Positions 18,408 through 27,882 of a stretch of DNA of 64,000 nt are shown piece after piece (position 1 is the first letter of the stretch; each line of letters starts with the position of its first letter). A program made the translations under genes and the position numbers. The notes beneath the pieces were generated by a model, which ran no database searches, was not told the origin of the DNA, and was given only the letters and a program-made list of their open reading frames with translations. Origin of the DNA: Mesorhizobium sp. B4-1-3 (GTDB lineage: Bacteria > Pseudomonadota > Alphaproteobacteria > Rhizobiales > Rhizobiaceae); the NCBI RefSeq assembly GCF_006439355.1, contig NZ_VFTG01000023.1:1-64000 (forward strand), in the 5' to 3' direction.

Positions 18408-21400
18408 ACGGCGTCCGTTATGCCGAGCTGCAGGTCACCTCGCATTTCAGCTTCCTGCGCGGCGCCTCCTCGGCCGAGGAGCTGTTTTCGCAGGCGGCAC
18501 TTCTCGGTATCGAGGCGCTCGCCGTTGTCGACCGCAACAGCCTCGCCGGCATTGTGCGCGCCCACGAGGCTGCCAGGACAACCGGGGTGCGTCTCATCGT
18601 GGGTTGCCGCCTCGACCTCACCGACGGCATGTGGCTGCTCGCCTACCCGACCGACCGCGACGCCTATTCCCGGCTGTGCCGGCTGCTCTCGCTCGGCAAG
18701 GGACGCGCCGGCAAGGGAAAATGCCATCTCGATTGGAGCGATGTCGTCGCCTATGGCGAAGGTCTGATCGCGGTGCTCCTGCCCGATCTGGCCGATGAGA
18801 CGCTGGCGCTGCGCCTCAGGCATCTGCGAAAGGCATTCGACGATCGCGCCTATATGGCGCTGACGCTCAGGCGCCGGCCCAACGACCAGCTTCGCATCCA
18901 CGACCTGGCCGCGCTTGCCCTCAGGATGAAAGTGCCGAGCGTCGTCACCAACGACGTGCTCTTCCATGAGCCGGGCCGCCGGATCCTGCAGGACGTCGTC
19001 ACCGCAATCAGGCACAACGTCACCATCGACGCGCTTGGCGAGCGCCGCGAGCGGCATGCCGACCGTCACCTAAAGCCGCCGCGGGAAATGCACCGGCTTT
19101 TTGCACGCTACCCGGAAGCGCTGGCGCGCACGACCGAGATTGCCGACCGCTGCCGGTTCTCTCTCGACGAGCTTGCCTACCAATATCCGGAGGAGCGCGA
19201 CGATCCTTCGCTGACACCGCATCAGGCGCTCGAAAAGCTGACATGGCAGGGCGCCGCGACGCGCTACCCGGAAGGCGTGCCGGACAGCGTCGCCCGCTCG
19301 CTGCGCCACGAATTGCGGCTGATCGAGAAGCTTGGCTACGCACCCTATTTCCTGACCGTGAATTCGATCGTGCGTTTCGCGCGCTCGAAGGACATCCTTT
19401 GCCAGGGCCGCGGCTCCGCCGCCAATTCGGCAGTCTGCTACGTGCTGGGCATCACCTCGATCGATCCCGGGCGCAACGATCTGTTGTTCGAGCGTTTCGT
19501 CTCCGAGGAGCGCCGAGAGCCGCCCGACATCGACGTCGATTTCGAGCATGAGCGGCGCGAGATCGTCATGCAGTGGGTGTTCGACACCTATGGACGCGAC
19601 CACGCAGCATTGTGCTCGACGGTGGTGCGCTACCGCACCAAGGGCGCGCTGCGCGATGTCGGCAAGGCGCTCGGCCTGCCGGAGGATCTCATCCGCACGC
19701 TCTCCGGCCAGGTCTGGGGCTGGTCCGAGGAGGGCGTCGAACAGCGGCATGTCGAGGAACTCAATCTCAACCTCGCCGATCGCCGCCTGCGACTGACGCT
19801 GGACCTCGCGCGTCAGTTGATGGGCGCGCCGCGTCACCTCAGCCAGCACCCGGGCGGCTTCGTGCTCACCCGTGACCGTCTCGACGATCTGGTGCCCATC
19901 GAACCGGCGAGCATGAAGGACCGGCAGGTGATCGAATGGGACAAGGACGATATCGACGCGCTCAGATTCATGAAGGTCGACGTGCTGGCGCTCGGCATGC
20001 TGACCTGCATGAAGAAGGGCCTCGATCTCCTCGCCGACTGCAAGGACATACGCCTCGACATTGCCACCATCCCGGCGGAGGATCCGCGCACCTACGCCAT
20101 GATCAGGAAAGCCGATACGCTCGGCACTTTCCAGATCGAGAGCCGGGCACAGATGTCGATGCTGCCGCGGCTGAAGCCAAGGACTTTTTACGATCTCGTG
20201 GTGCAGGTCGCGATCGTGCGCCCAGGGCCGATCCAGGGCGACATGGTCCATCCCTATCTGCGCCGCCGGGAAGGCATCGAGCCGGTGCATTACCCAAGGC
20301 CCGAGCTCGAGAAAGTGCTCGGCAAGACGCTCGGCGTGCCGCTGTTCCAGGAGCAGGCGATGCGGGTTGCCATCGAATGCGCCGGCTTCACACCGGGCGA
20401 AGCGGACATGCTTCGCAAGTCGATGGCCACCTTCAAGTTCAGCGGCGGCGTCTCGTCCTTCAAGGCGAAACTGATCGACGGGATGGTCGACAACGGCTAC
20501 GAGCGCGCCTTCGCCGAGCAGACCTTCAAGCAACTCGAAGGCTTCGGCTCCTACGGTTTTCCCGAGAGCCACGCCGCCTCCTTCGCGCTGATCGCCTATG
20601 CCTCGGCCTGGCTCAAATGCTGGCACCCCGACGTCTTTTGTGCGGCGCTGTTGAACAGCCAGCCGATGGGCTTCTACGCGCCGGCGCAGATCGTACGCGA
20701 CGCCGCCGCGCACGGGATCGAGATCCGGCCGGCCTGCGTCAACGCCTCGCGCTGGGACTGCACGCTCGAGCCTGTTTCCGGTGACGGACACTTCGCTGTA
20801 CGGCTGGGGTTGCGCATGGTGCGCGGTCTGGCAAATGCCCATGCAAGCATGATCGTCGCTAAGCGCGCCGACCAGCCGTTCGCCAGCGTCGACGATCTGT
20901 GGCGCCGCGCTGGCGTGCCGCAGGCAGCACTCGTCCAGCTCGCCGAGGCGGACGCGTTCCGGCCAGCACTTGGTCTGGCGCGGCGCGAGGCGCTGTGGGC
21001 GATCAAGGCGCTGCGCGACGAGCCCCTGCCCCTGTTCGCGGCCGCATCGGCCCGTGAGCCCGAGTTGGTGCCCGAGATCAACGAACCGGCGGTGACGCTT
21101 CGGCCGATGACGGCCGGCGGCGAGGTCGTGGAGGACTACCGCCATATCGGCCTGACGCTGCGCAGCCATCCGATCTCTTTCCTGCGCGAAGATCTTCGCC
21201 GTCGCCGCATCGTTTCTTGCGCCGAGGCGATGGAGGCTCGCGACGGCCAATGGCTGGAAGCGGCAGGCATAGTGCTCGTCCGCCAGCGCCCGGGCTCGGC
21301 CAAGGGCGTGATGTTCATCACCCTTGAGGACGAGACCGGCATCGCGAATCTGGTCGTTTGGGCCAAAGTGTTCGAGCAGCACCGGCGCACCGTTCTGTCG

Positions 21401-21676
21401 GCAGGCATGGTCGCGGCAAGGGGCCGCATCCGGCGTGAGGGCGAAGTGGTCCACCTCGTGGTTCGCAAGATCAGCGATCTATCAGCCGAGCTCGCCAGCG
21501 TCGGCGAACGCGAGGGCAGCTTTCCCGTGCCGCACGCCCGCGGCGACCAGGTGCGCAATGGCGGCTCGGGCCCCGATCCGCGCGAGCTGCCGCCTAAGGG
21601 GCTGCGCAGCCGCGACATCTACATACCCGACCTCCACATCGACAACATCAAGGTCAAGACGCGGGATTTCAGGTGA
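18404..21676 (+). CDS. dnaE2: Error-prone DNA polymerase III alpha subunit DnaE2 (ImuC)
   Basis: This 1090-residue C-family polymerase starts [20 protein letters not shown], the PHP domain. It carries the palm motifs [15 protein letters not shown] and [13 protein letters not shown] (catalytic Asp pair) around residues 340-385, and a C-terminal OB-fold segment with [18 protein letters not shown]. It is the polymerase of the ImuA-ImuB-DnaE2 mutasome. The length is typical for DnaE2, shorter than replicative DnaE. The ATG overlaps the imuB stop; an open frame reaches upstream through imuB but is not coding. Confidence 0.93.
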   Translation: MNGVRYAELQVTSHFSFLRGASSAEELFSQAALLGIEALAVVDRNSLAGIVRAHEAARTTGVRLIVGCRLDLTDGMWLLAYPTDRDAYSRLCRLLSLGKGRAGKGKCHLDWSDVVAYGEGLIAVLLPDLADETLALRLRHLRKAFDDRAYMALTLRRRPNDQLRIHDLAALALRMKVPSVVTNDVLFHEPGRRILQDVVTAIRHNVTIDALGERRERHADRHLKPPREMHRLFARYPEALARTTEIADRCRFSLDELAYQYPEERDDPSLTPHQALEKLTWQGAATRYPEGVPDSVARSLRHELRLIEKLGYAPYFLTVNSIVRFARSKDILCQGRGSAANSAVCYVLGITSIDPGRNDLLFERFVSEERREPPDIDVDFEHERREIVMQWVFDTYGRDHAALCSTVVRYRTKGALRDVGKALGLPEDLIRTLSGQVWGWSEEGVEQRHVEELNLNLADRRLRLTLDLARQLMGAPRHLSQHPGGFVLTRDRLDDLVPIEPASMKDRQVIEWDKDDIDALRFMKVDVLALGMLTCMKKGLDLLADCKDIRLDIATIPAEDPRTYAMIRKADTLGTFQIESRAQMSMLPRLKPRTFYDLVVQVAIVRPGPIQGDMVHPYLRRREGIEPVHYPRPELEKVLGKTLGVPLFQEQAMRVAIECAGFTPGEADMLRKSMATFKFSGGVSSFKAKLIDGMVDNGYERAFAEQTFKQLEGFGSYGFPESHAASFALIAYASAWLKCWHPDVFCAALLNSQPMGFYAPAQIVRDAAAHGIEIRPACVNASRWDCTLEPVSGDGHFAVRLGLRMVRGLANAHASMIVAKRADQPFASVDDLWRRAGVPQAALVQLAEADAFRPALGLARREALWAIKALRDEPLPLFAAASAREPELVPEINEPAVTLRPMTAGGEVVEDYRHIGLTLRSHPISFLREDLRRRRIVSCAEAMEARDGQWLEAAGIVLVRQRPGSAKGVMFITLEDETGIANLVVWAKVFEQHRRTVLSAGMVAARGRIRREGEVVHLVVRKISDLSAELASVGEREGSFPVPHARGDQVRNGGSGPDPRELPPKGLRSRDIYIPDLHIDNIKVKTRDFR

Positions 21677-21772
21677 AACGCCGAATTTCTCGCCGGCTCA
21701 GGATCGCAAATCGCACCAGAGCGTTACAGGTCCACGTCTTGACAGCGCAGCTATGGAACAGGGGAGACGATA

Positions 21773-21958
21773 ATGGCGGACAATAAATCGAAGCGAGGCG
21801 CCGCAGACCGTCGACAGATCTCTGGAGGCGAAGGCTATGAGATCAACTATTTCGCCCGCAAGCACGGTATCAGCAGAGAGCAGGCCGAAGCCCTGATCAA
21901 GCAGGTCGGCAACGACCGCGACAAGCTCAATGCCGCCGCGGAGAAACTGAAGAAATAG
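21773..21958 (+). CDS. DUF3606 domain small protein
   Basis: This 61-residue basic protein contains YEINYFARKHGISREQAEAL, the conserved DUF3606 core, and a lysine-rich end. The function of the family is unknown. It follows dnaE2 by 96 bases in the same direction, with AGGGGAGACGATA before the ATG as ribosome-binding site. DUF3606 genes often lie near DNA repair genes in rhizobia, but that is from memory. Confidence 0.75.
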   Translation: MADNKSKRGAADRRQISGGEGYEINYFARKHGISREQAEALIKQVGNDRDKLNAAAEKLKK

Positions 21959-22013
21959 GCTGCGGATTGCGAATGGCGCATCGGGCGGTTGGGTTGTGTT
22001 TGAGTGAGGTCAG

Positions 22014-23924
22014 GTGAGCAAGTCAGCTTTGCGTCGGCCCACAACCAAAGGATCTGCAACTCCCCTTGCCAAGCCAGTCTCGCGCGGCGCAGCCGAACTC
22101 GCGCCGCCCACGTTCCGGCCGGTCCAGCTTGCAAAACTGGTGGACACGGTTCCCCCTGGCGACCGCTGGATCCACGAGATGAAATACGATGGCTACCGCA
22201 TTCTCGTCGCCGTGGGCGGTGGCGAGGCGCGCGCCTACACGCGCTCTGGCCTGGACTGGTCCGGCCGTTTTCCGTCCATTTTGGCGGAGGCCCGCAAGCT
22301 CAAGGTTCGCTCCGCCCTGATCGACGGAGAGGCGGTTGTCATGGACACGGAGGGTCGATCCAGCTTCCAGGCGCTGCAGAACGCATTGAAGGGCGCCCCC
22401 GCGAGCATCGATTTTTATGCCTTCGACCTGCTCCAGCTCGACGGGGAAGACCTGACCAGGCTGCCGCTCCTGGAGCGAAAGGAGAAACTGGAGACGATCC
22501 TGCCGGCAAAGAGCCCCATACTTCGCTACTCCGATCACATCCAGGGCCGCGGGGAAGAGTTGCTGAACCGCTTCTGCGACGCCGGCCTCGAGGGGGTGAT
22601 CTCGAAGCTGGCGGATTCGGACTATGTCGGCGCCCGCGATGGAAGCTGGCTGAAGATCAAGTGCGTCAAGCGTCAGGAATTCGTGCTTGTCGGCTGGACG
22701 CCGTCAGACAAGGATCGCGCGTTTCGATCGCTGATCCTCGGCATCCATGACGGCGGAAAGCTGCGCTATGCCGGCAAGGTCGGGACCGGTTTCGATGCCG
22801 CCGGGATGGCCCGGCTGATGAAGACCATGGCGCCGCTCGAGCAGAAGGCCGCCACGGTCGAAGCACCGCGCGCCGAGGTCCGCGGCGCGCACTGGCTGCG
22901 TCCCAGGCTTGTCGCCGAGATCGCCTTCACCGAGATGACCAATGAAGGAACACTGCGCCATCCAAGCTATCTCGGCCTGCGCGAAGACAAGAAGCCGGAA
23001 GCGGTTGTGCTCGAGACGGAACACCGCACAGCGACCCTGCCGCCGCCGGCGACAAACGCGGTCGCGATCAGCAATCGCGCCCGCGTCATCTACCCCGAAT
23101 CCAACATCACCAAGGGACAGCTTGCCGATTATTATTCCGACGTTGCCGCGATCATGCTTCCCTGGGCCGGCAGCAGGCCGATCAGCCTGGTCCGCTGCCC
23201 GCAGGGGCGCGCCAAGAAATGCTTTTTCCAGAAGCATGACGCCGGCAGCTTCGGCGACAAGGTCCATCACGTCGGGATCACGGAAAAGGATGGCCATGAG
23301 GAGCCCTACCTTTGCATCGACGATGCCGAGGGGCTTTTAACCTGTGTCCAGATGGGAACGGTCGAATTCCATGGATGGGGAGCGCGCATCGAAGACGTCG
23401 AGAAGGCCGACCGCCTTGTGTTCGACCTCGACCCCGACGAGGCACTGGATTTCGAGGCGGTCCGCGCTGCCGCATTCCAGTTCCGGGATATTCTGAAATC
23501 CATTGGGTTGACCTCCTTCCCGATGCTGACGGGCGGCAAGGGCGTACATGTGATCGCCCCGCTCGCGCCGCAAGCCGAATGGCCCGAGGTAAAGGCCTTC
23601 GCCTCCGGGCTTGCTCAGGCGGTCGCGCAGACCGACCCCAGCCACTTCACGGCGGTGATGTCGAAGGCCAAACGCAAGGGGCGGATCTTCGTCGACTATC
23701 TGCGCAACCAGCGCGGCGCCACGGCAATCATGCCTTATAGCGCCAGGTCGCGGCCGGGTGCCCCGGTCGCAGCACCTGTCACCTGGGCGGAGATGAAGAC
23801 GATCGATGCGCCCTCGCATTTCCATGTCGGCGACGCGCCCGAATTGAAGAAGCGCGCCGCATCGAGGGCCCTCGCGGACTGGGGCAGGGCCGATCAGTTC
23901 CTGCCGGACCTCATGAAGCCATGA
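22014..23924 (+). CDS. ligD: ATP-dependent DNA ligase LigD, ligase-polymerase form without phosphoesterase domain
   Basis: This 636-residue protein has an N-terminal adenylation domain with the nucleotide-accepting Lys in HEMKYDGYR (Lys57). An OB fold follows, and a C-terminal primase-type polymerase domain from about residue 345 carries VFDLDPDEALDF near residue 470. The 3'-phosphoesterase domain of classic LigD is absent. LigD seals double-strand breaks with Ku in bacterial NHEJ; no ku gene is in this window. The start is GTG with GAGGTCAG just before it. The stop overlaps the xthA start by ATGA. Confidence 0.9.
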   Translation: MSKSALRRPTTKGSATPLAKPVSRGAAELAPPTFRPVQLAKLVDTVPPGDRWIHEMKYDGYRILVAVGGGEARAYTRSGLDWSGRFPSILAEARKLKVRSALIDGEAVVMDTEGRSSFQALQNALKGAPASIDFYAFDLLQLDGEDLTRLPLLERKEKLETILPAKSPILRYSDHIQGRGEELLNRFCDAGLEGVISKLADSDYVGARDGSWLKIKCVKRQEFVLVGWTPSDKDRAFRSLILGIHDGGKLRYAGKVGTGFDAAGMARLMKTMAPLEQKAATVEAPRAEVRGAHWLRPRLVAEIAFTEMTNEGTLRHPSYLGLREDKKPEAVVLETEHRTATLPPPATNAVAISNRARVIYPESNITKGQLADYYSDVAAIMLPWAGSRPISLVRCPQGRAKKCFFQKHDAGSFGDKVHHVGITEKDGHEEPYLCIDDAEGLLTCVQMGTVEFHGWGARIEDVEKADRLVFDLDPDEALDFEAVRAAAFQFRDILKSIGLTSFPMLTGGKGVHVIAPLAPQAEWPEVKAFASGLAQAVAQTDPSHFTAVMSKAKRKGRIFVDYLRNQRGATAIMPYSARSRPGAPVAAPVTWAEMKTIDAPSHFHVGDAPELKKRAASRALADWGRADQFLPDLMKP

Positions 23925-24724
23925 GGATCGCCACCTACAACGTCAACGGCGTCAACGGCCGCCTGCCGGTGCTGCTGCGCTGGCTTAAAGAGGCAGCGCC
24001 GGACATTGCCTGTCTGCAGGAACTCAAGGCGCCGCAGGAGAAGTTCCCGGAAGTGCCAATCCGCGACCTCGGCTATGACGTGATCTGGCACGGCCAGAAA
24101 AGCTGGAACGGCGTCGCGATCCTGAGCCGGGTCGGCAACATCCACGAAACGCGGCGCGGCCTCCCCGGCGACCCCGACGACAGCCATAGCCGCTACATCG
24201 AAGCAGCAGTCAACGGCATCCTGATCGGATGCCTTTATCTTCCGAATGGCAATCCAAGGCCCGGCCCGAAATTCGACTATAAGCTGCGTTGGTTCGACCG
24301 CCTCATCGACCACGCAGCCGAACTCGTCGCGTCCAAACAGCCGGTGGTGCTGGCGGGCGATTTCAACGTCATGCCGACCGAACTCGATGTCTATAAGCCC
24401 GAGCGTTGGCTGGATGATGCGCTGTTCGCGCCCGAGGCGCGCGCCGCCTACGCGACGCTGCTCGAACAAGGCTGGATCGACGCACTGCGCGTGCGTCATC
24501 CCGGTGAGAAGATCTACACGTTCTGGGATTATTTCCGCAACGCCTTCGGCCGCAACGCAGGCCTGCGCATCGACCACCTTCTCGTGAGCCCGTCGCTCAG
24601 GAAGCGGCTGATCGACGCCCAGGTCGACGTCGAGGTACGCGGCTGGGAAAAGAGCAGCGATCACGCGCCGGTCTGGATCGAGCTCTCGGGAAAGGCACCG
24701 CCTCGCGGCCGCTCGAAGGCCTGA
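23921..24724 (+). CDS. xthA: Exodeoxyribonuclease III family AP endonuclease
   Basis: This 267-residue exonuclease-endonuclease-phosphatase fold protein begins MRIATYNVNGVNGRLP. It has the metal-binding Glu in CLQELKAP, the GDFNVMP motif, and the C-terminal RIDHLLVSP and SSDHAPVWIEL motifs. It would cleave abasic sites and trim 3' blocks. The start overlaps the ligD stop, so ligase and end-processing nuclease are translationally coupled. Confidence 0.9.
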   Translation: MRIATYNVNGVNGRLPVLLRWLKEAAPDIACLQELKAPQEKFPEVPIRDLGYDVIWHGQKSWNGVAILSRVGNIHETRRGLPGDPDDSHSRYIEAAVNGILIGCLYLPNGNPRPGPKFDYKLRWFDRLIDHAAELVASKQPVVLAGDFNVMPTELDVYKPERWLDDALFAPEARAAYATLLEQGWIDALRVRHPGEKIYTFWDYFRNAFGRNAGLRIDHLLVSPSLRKRLIDAQVDVEVRGWEKSSDHAPVWIELSGKAPPRGRSKA

Positions 24725-24873
24725 CGAACGAATGAGCCCCGGTCGCGGCTACGGGTTGGTTGCTCTCCAATGATGAAACCTTCGCGATGTATAGCTGCGG
24801 CACTGACAGGCTTGGTGCGCCCTAAATGCCTACGCCCACGTCGCGGCCGCATTCAGCAGCGCGCCGCCCCACG

Positions 24874-25464
24874 TCACCCGACCTGCTCCACGATCAGCGT
24901 CCCAGCCTGAAGCGGCTTGATCAGCGATTTGGCGGATACCGACGGATCAAGCCAGCTCGCCCAATCCTTGCGCTCCAGGATCACGATCTGCCGATCGTGA
25001 TATGGCGCGATATCGGGACCGGGTTCCATCGTGAGCATGGTGAACGCCTGCCCGACATCACTGGTCTCGCGCCAGATCCCGGCGATGCAGAAGATCGGCT
25101 CGTCGCGCTTGGTGAAGAGCCACTTGTCCTTGCGCTTCTTGCCCTTCTCTGCCGGTTCGGTGAATTCGTAAAATCCATCGGCTGGTATCAGGCAGCGGTT
25201 CGAGGCGAACTCGCGACCGTCCGAGCGGAAATTGTAGACCGGCCTCTTGTTCGGTCCAGGCCAGCTCCACCGGCGCTGAACAAGGTCACCCTCGCCGCTC
25301 GCGCCATCGACCGGGCGGATCATCGGCCCGACATCCGTTATCTTGATGTCCTCGCGCGCCTGGATGTTCGGCGTTCCTTCACTGAAGCGGATCTTGATCT
25401 TGAGATCGGCGAAATCCTCCACGATCGAGGCGACATCCACCATCAGTCGATAATCATTGCACAT
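24874..25464 (-). CDS. yedK: SRAP/HMCES-family abasic-site processing protein (YedK)
   Basis: This 196-residue SRAP domain protein begins MCNDYRLMV, placing the catalytic Cys at position 2. The abasic-site motif Asn-Arg (VYNFRSDGREF), the Glu in ADGFYEF and the His in APYHDRQIVIL are all visible. SRAP proteins form a covalent thiazolidine link with abasic sites in single-stranded DNA and so shield them. It is transcribed away from a second SRAP gene, with a LexA box at 25501-25515 between the two starts. It is convergent with xthA. Confidence 0.9.
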   Translation of the reverse strand: MCNDYRLMVDVASIVEDFADLKIKIRFSEGTPNIQAREDIKITDVGPMIRPVDGASGEGDLVQRRWSWPGPNKRPVYNFRSDGREFASNRCLIPADGFYEFTEPAEKGKKRKDKWLFTKRDEPIFCIAGIWRETSDVGQAFTMLTMEPGPDIAPYHDRQIVILERKDWASWLDPSVSAKSLIKPLQAGTLIVEQVG

Positions 25465-25500
25465 GTCTCACCTGTCACTGCGGCATTGCGCGGCGGATTC

Positions 25501-25515
25501 GTTCCTGTTATGTTC
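25501..25515 (+). promoter_or_regulatory. LexA (SOS) box between divergent SRAP genes
   Basis: GTTCCTGTTATGTTC is an exact GTTC-N7-GTTC site. It lies 36 bases upstream of the yedK start on the minus strand and 8 bases upstream of the plus-strand SRAP start, so one LexA dimer could repress both. Confidence 0.82.
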
Positions 25516-25523
25516 TTTTGACC

Positions 25524-26030
25524 ATGAGCGCAACAGTTTTCGATTCCGACAGCCCGCGCGATGAACCCCGCCTCATCATAAGGCGCTACGGCGGCGATGT
25601 TGAGATGCTCAAGCTGCCGTGGGGACTTCAACCGAAGGAACCAGGCGGGCGCCCTTTCACGGTGGTGCGCGCAGAGGACCGGTCATTCCCGAGCCATCGC
25701 TGCCTCGTGCCGGCGTCCGAATTCCGGCACCGAAGCCAGGGGAAGAACTACAGCTTTCGCCTCGCCAGCGGTGACTGGTTCTATTTCGCCGGCATCTGGC
25801 GGCCGGCGGGCCGCGATTGGCCGGAAGCCTACGCAATCCTGACGATCCGGGCCAATGACGACATCGCGCCTTATCATGATCGCCAGATGGCGGTGCTGCG
25901 CCGAGACCAGCGCTCGGCGTGGCTGGACATGACGCGCCCAGAACACGAAGTGCTTCGTCCCCTTCCCAAGGACAGTTTTCGGATTTCCCGTCTTCATCAA
26001 GGCCGCGCGCAGGCTGAGTTTGCAATCTGA
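25524..26030 (+). CDS. Divergent SRAP-domain protein lacking catalytic Cys2
   Basis: This 168-residue protein shares the C-terminal half of SRAP domains: HRCLVPASEF, FYFAGIWRP and IAPYHDRQMAVL, which keep the Glu and His. Its N-terminus reads MSATVFDSDSP, so the Cys at position 2 is absent, and the Asn-Arg pair is replaced by FTVVRAED. Covalent linking to abasic sites is therefore not expected. The ATG at 25524 is chosen; a TTG at 25518 adds two residues and no Cys. It lies head-to-head with yedK around a LexA box and 54 bases before dinB, with which it is probably co-transcribed. Confidence 0.8.
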   Translation: MSATVFDSDSPRDEPRLIIRRYGGDVEMLKLPWGLQPKEPGGRPFTVVRAEDRSFPSHRCLVPASEFRHRSQGKNYSFRLASGDWFYFAGIWRPAGRDWPEAYAILTIRANDDIAPYHDRQMAVLRRDQRSAWLDMTRPEHEVLRPLPKDSFRISRLHQGRAQAEFAI

Positions 26031-26084
26031 GTTGTAGATCCGGTAGCACGAAGCACATGTCCTGACGAAACGCACTGCAGGCAT

Positions 26085-27170
26085 ATGGCCCCTGACCGCA
26101 GCGCCGACCAGCGTAAGATCATCCATGTCGACATGGATGCGTTCTACGCGTCGGTCGAACAGCGCGACAATCCGGACCTGCGCGGCAGGCCGCTTGCCGT
26201 TGGCGGGGCCGCCGCGCGTGGCGTGGTGGTTGCCGCAAGCTACGAGGCTCGCGCTTTCGGCGTTCGCTCCGCGATGCCGTCCGTCACGGCAAAGCGCAAA
26301 TGCCCCGAGCTGGTCTTCGTGCCGCCCCGCTTCGACATTTACCGGTCGGTCTCGGCCCAGATCCGCGAGGTGTTTGCCGAACACACCGATCTCATCGAAC
26401 CGCTCTCGCTCGACGAGGCCTATCTCGACGTGACGCAGAACAGGCTCAACATTTCGTCCGCCGCGACGATCGCCGAGATGATCAGGGCGAAGATCCTGCT
26501 GGTGACCGGTCTCACCGCTTCCGCCGGCATCTCTTACAACAAGTTCCTCGCCAAGATGGCGTCCGACCAGAACAAGCCAAACGGCCAGTTCGTGATCACG
26601 CCCCGCCATGGGCCGGCCTACGTGGAGACGTTGCCGGTCAAGAAATTTCATGGTGTCGGTCCCGCGACCGCCGCCAAGATGGAGGCGCTGGGCATTGAGA
26701 CCGGCGCCGATCTCAAGGACCGCTCGCTTGCCTTCCTGCAGCAGCATTTCGGCAAGTCGGGGCTCTGGTATTATCAGATCGCGCGCGCCATCGACGAGCG
26801 AGCGGTCGAGCCGGATCGGCCGCGCAAATCGATCGGCGCCGAGGATACGTTCGCAGCCGATATCTTCGAGTTCGCTGCAGCAAGCGCCGAACTTAGGCCG
26901 CTGACAGCCAAGGTCTGGGCACACTGCGAAGGCAAGGGCATCCGCGGCCGGACGATCACGCTGAAGGTCAAATTTGCCGATTTCCAGCAGATCACGCGCA
27001 GTCGCACCGTGTCGGTGCCAATCGAGCTCTCTGAGCTCGACCGTCTTGCAGCCGATCTCCTGAGGTCGGTATTTCCAGTACAGAAGGGGATCCGGCTGCT
27101 GGGCGTCACGCTTTCGTCGCTAGGCGATGTGTTCCCGCCGGAACAACGGCAACTTCGGTTCGAACTTTAG
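26085..27170 (+). CDS. dinB: DNA polymerase IV (Y-family translesion polymerase)
   Basis: This 361-residue DinB has the catalytic motif HVDMDAFYASVEQRD at about residues 14-28, SLDEAYLDVT with Asp110/Glu111, and a helix-hairpin-helix segment GVGPATAAKMEALGI. The acidic residues lost in ImuB are intact here. No separate LexA box lies in the 54-base gap before it, so SOS control probably comes through the upstream SRAP gene. Confidence 0.92.
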   Translation: MAPDRSADQRKIIHVDMDAFYASVEQRDNPDLRGRPLAVGGAAARGVVVAASYEARAFGVRSAMPSVTAKRKCPELVFVPPRFDIYRSVSAQIREVFAEHTDLIEPLSLDEAYLDVTQNRLNISSAATIAEMIRAKILLVTGLTASAGISYNKFLAKMASDQNKPNGQFVITPRHGPAYVETLPVKKFHGVGPATAAKMEALGIETGADLKDRSLAFLQQHFGKSGLWYYQIARAIDERAVEPDRPRKSIGAEDTFAADIFEFAAASAELRPLTAKVWAHCEGKGIRGRTITLKVKFADFQQITRSRTVSVPIELSELDRLAADLLRSVFPVQKGIRLLGVTLSSLGDVFPPEQRQLRFEL

Positions 27171-27410
27171 GACGGCCGCGAAAAGAAACGCGGCAGCCCA
27201 GCTCTGCGGATCAGCCCGCGTGTTGTCGCCGATGTCCATTTCCGGAAACGGAGCTGTTCGAGCGAGCTTGTCGCCAAGACGCGCCTCAGATGTGGCGACC
27301 GAGACGCCCAGAACCTGCAATTCACGTGTAGTGCCATGGCGCAACACAAAGAGGTGGCGCCACATAAATGCCCCCTGCTGCCCGCGGCGCAGAAGCGTGT
27401 TTCTTTTCGG

Positions 27411-27644
27411 TCAGTGGACTGCCTTCTTTTTGTCAGTAGCCTTGGGCTGCCCTGATTTGCCCTTTGCGGCAGCGTCTTTCGAGTGGGCCGACATCGCCGG
27501 AGCGGCGCCGGTCTTTTTGGCAGATGTCGACGTGGCAGCGGCCTTCTTCGGAGCCGCCTGCTCCGGCGCCCCCTTTTTTGCAGGCCTCTTTTTCGGCTCC
27601 TCCTTGGAAGAGAAAATGCCGGTAATGCTGTCAAGGATGGACAT
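27411..27644 (-). CDS. Small lysine/alanine-rich protein
   Basis: This 77-residue protein begins MSILDSITGIFSSKEEPKK and is otherwise a run of Lys, Ala and Pro (PAKKGAPEQAAPKKAAA), probably disordered and possibly nucleic-acid binding. The ATG at 27644 has AGAGGG at the right distance; an upstream in-frame start at 27707 is unlikely. I do not recognise a characterised family. Histone-like low-complexity tails are common in high-GC bacteria, so the function is open. Confidence 0.6.
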   Translation of the reverse strand: MSILDSITGIFSSKEEPKKRPAKKGAPEQAAPKKAAATSTSAKKTGAAPAMSAHSKDAAAKGKSGQPKATDKKKAVH

Positions 27645-27882
27645 GGTTTTGCCCTCTGTTGAATTTGATAAAACAATACCGACTGCCGGGAAATTGTTCC
27701 ATGTCAATCAGCTTCCGCTAATGGAGCAGCAATCACCTCGTGATATTAATTGAATTCGAATGATTGCGTAGAGTTCGGACGCGTAAGCCAGCCGGCGGAG
27801 GTCTCCGTCGAAAGCGCCTGCGTCCCTCCTCTCGAAAGCATCCGAGCCGTAACGAAACGCTTGGCGCGTGCGCAAGGTCCGC

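Noticed and set aside
19070-21454. A 794-codon minus-strand open frame
   Set aside because: It is fully antisense to dnaE2, whose motifs are clear; long shadow frames are expected at this GC content.
27120-27365. An 81-codon minus-strand frame overlapping the dinB end
   Set aside because: It overlaps dinB, lacks a good ribosome-binding site and has no family; it could be real but the evidence is too weak.
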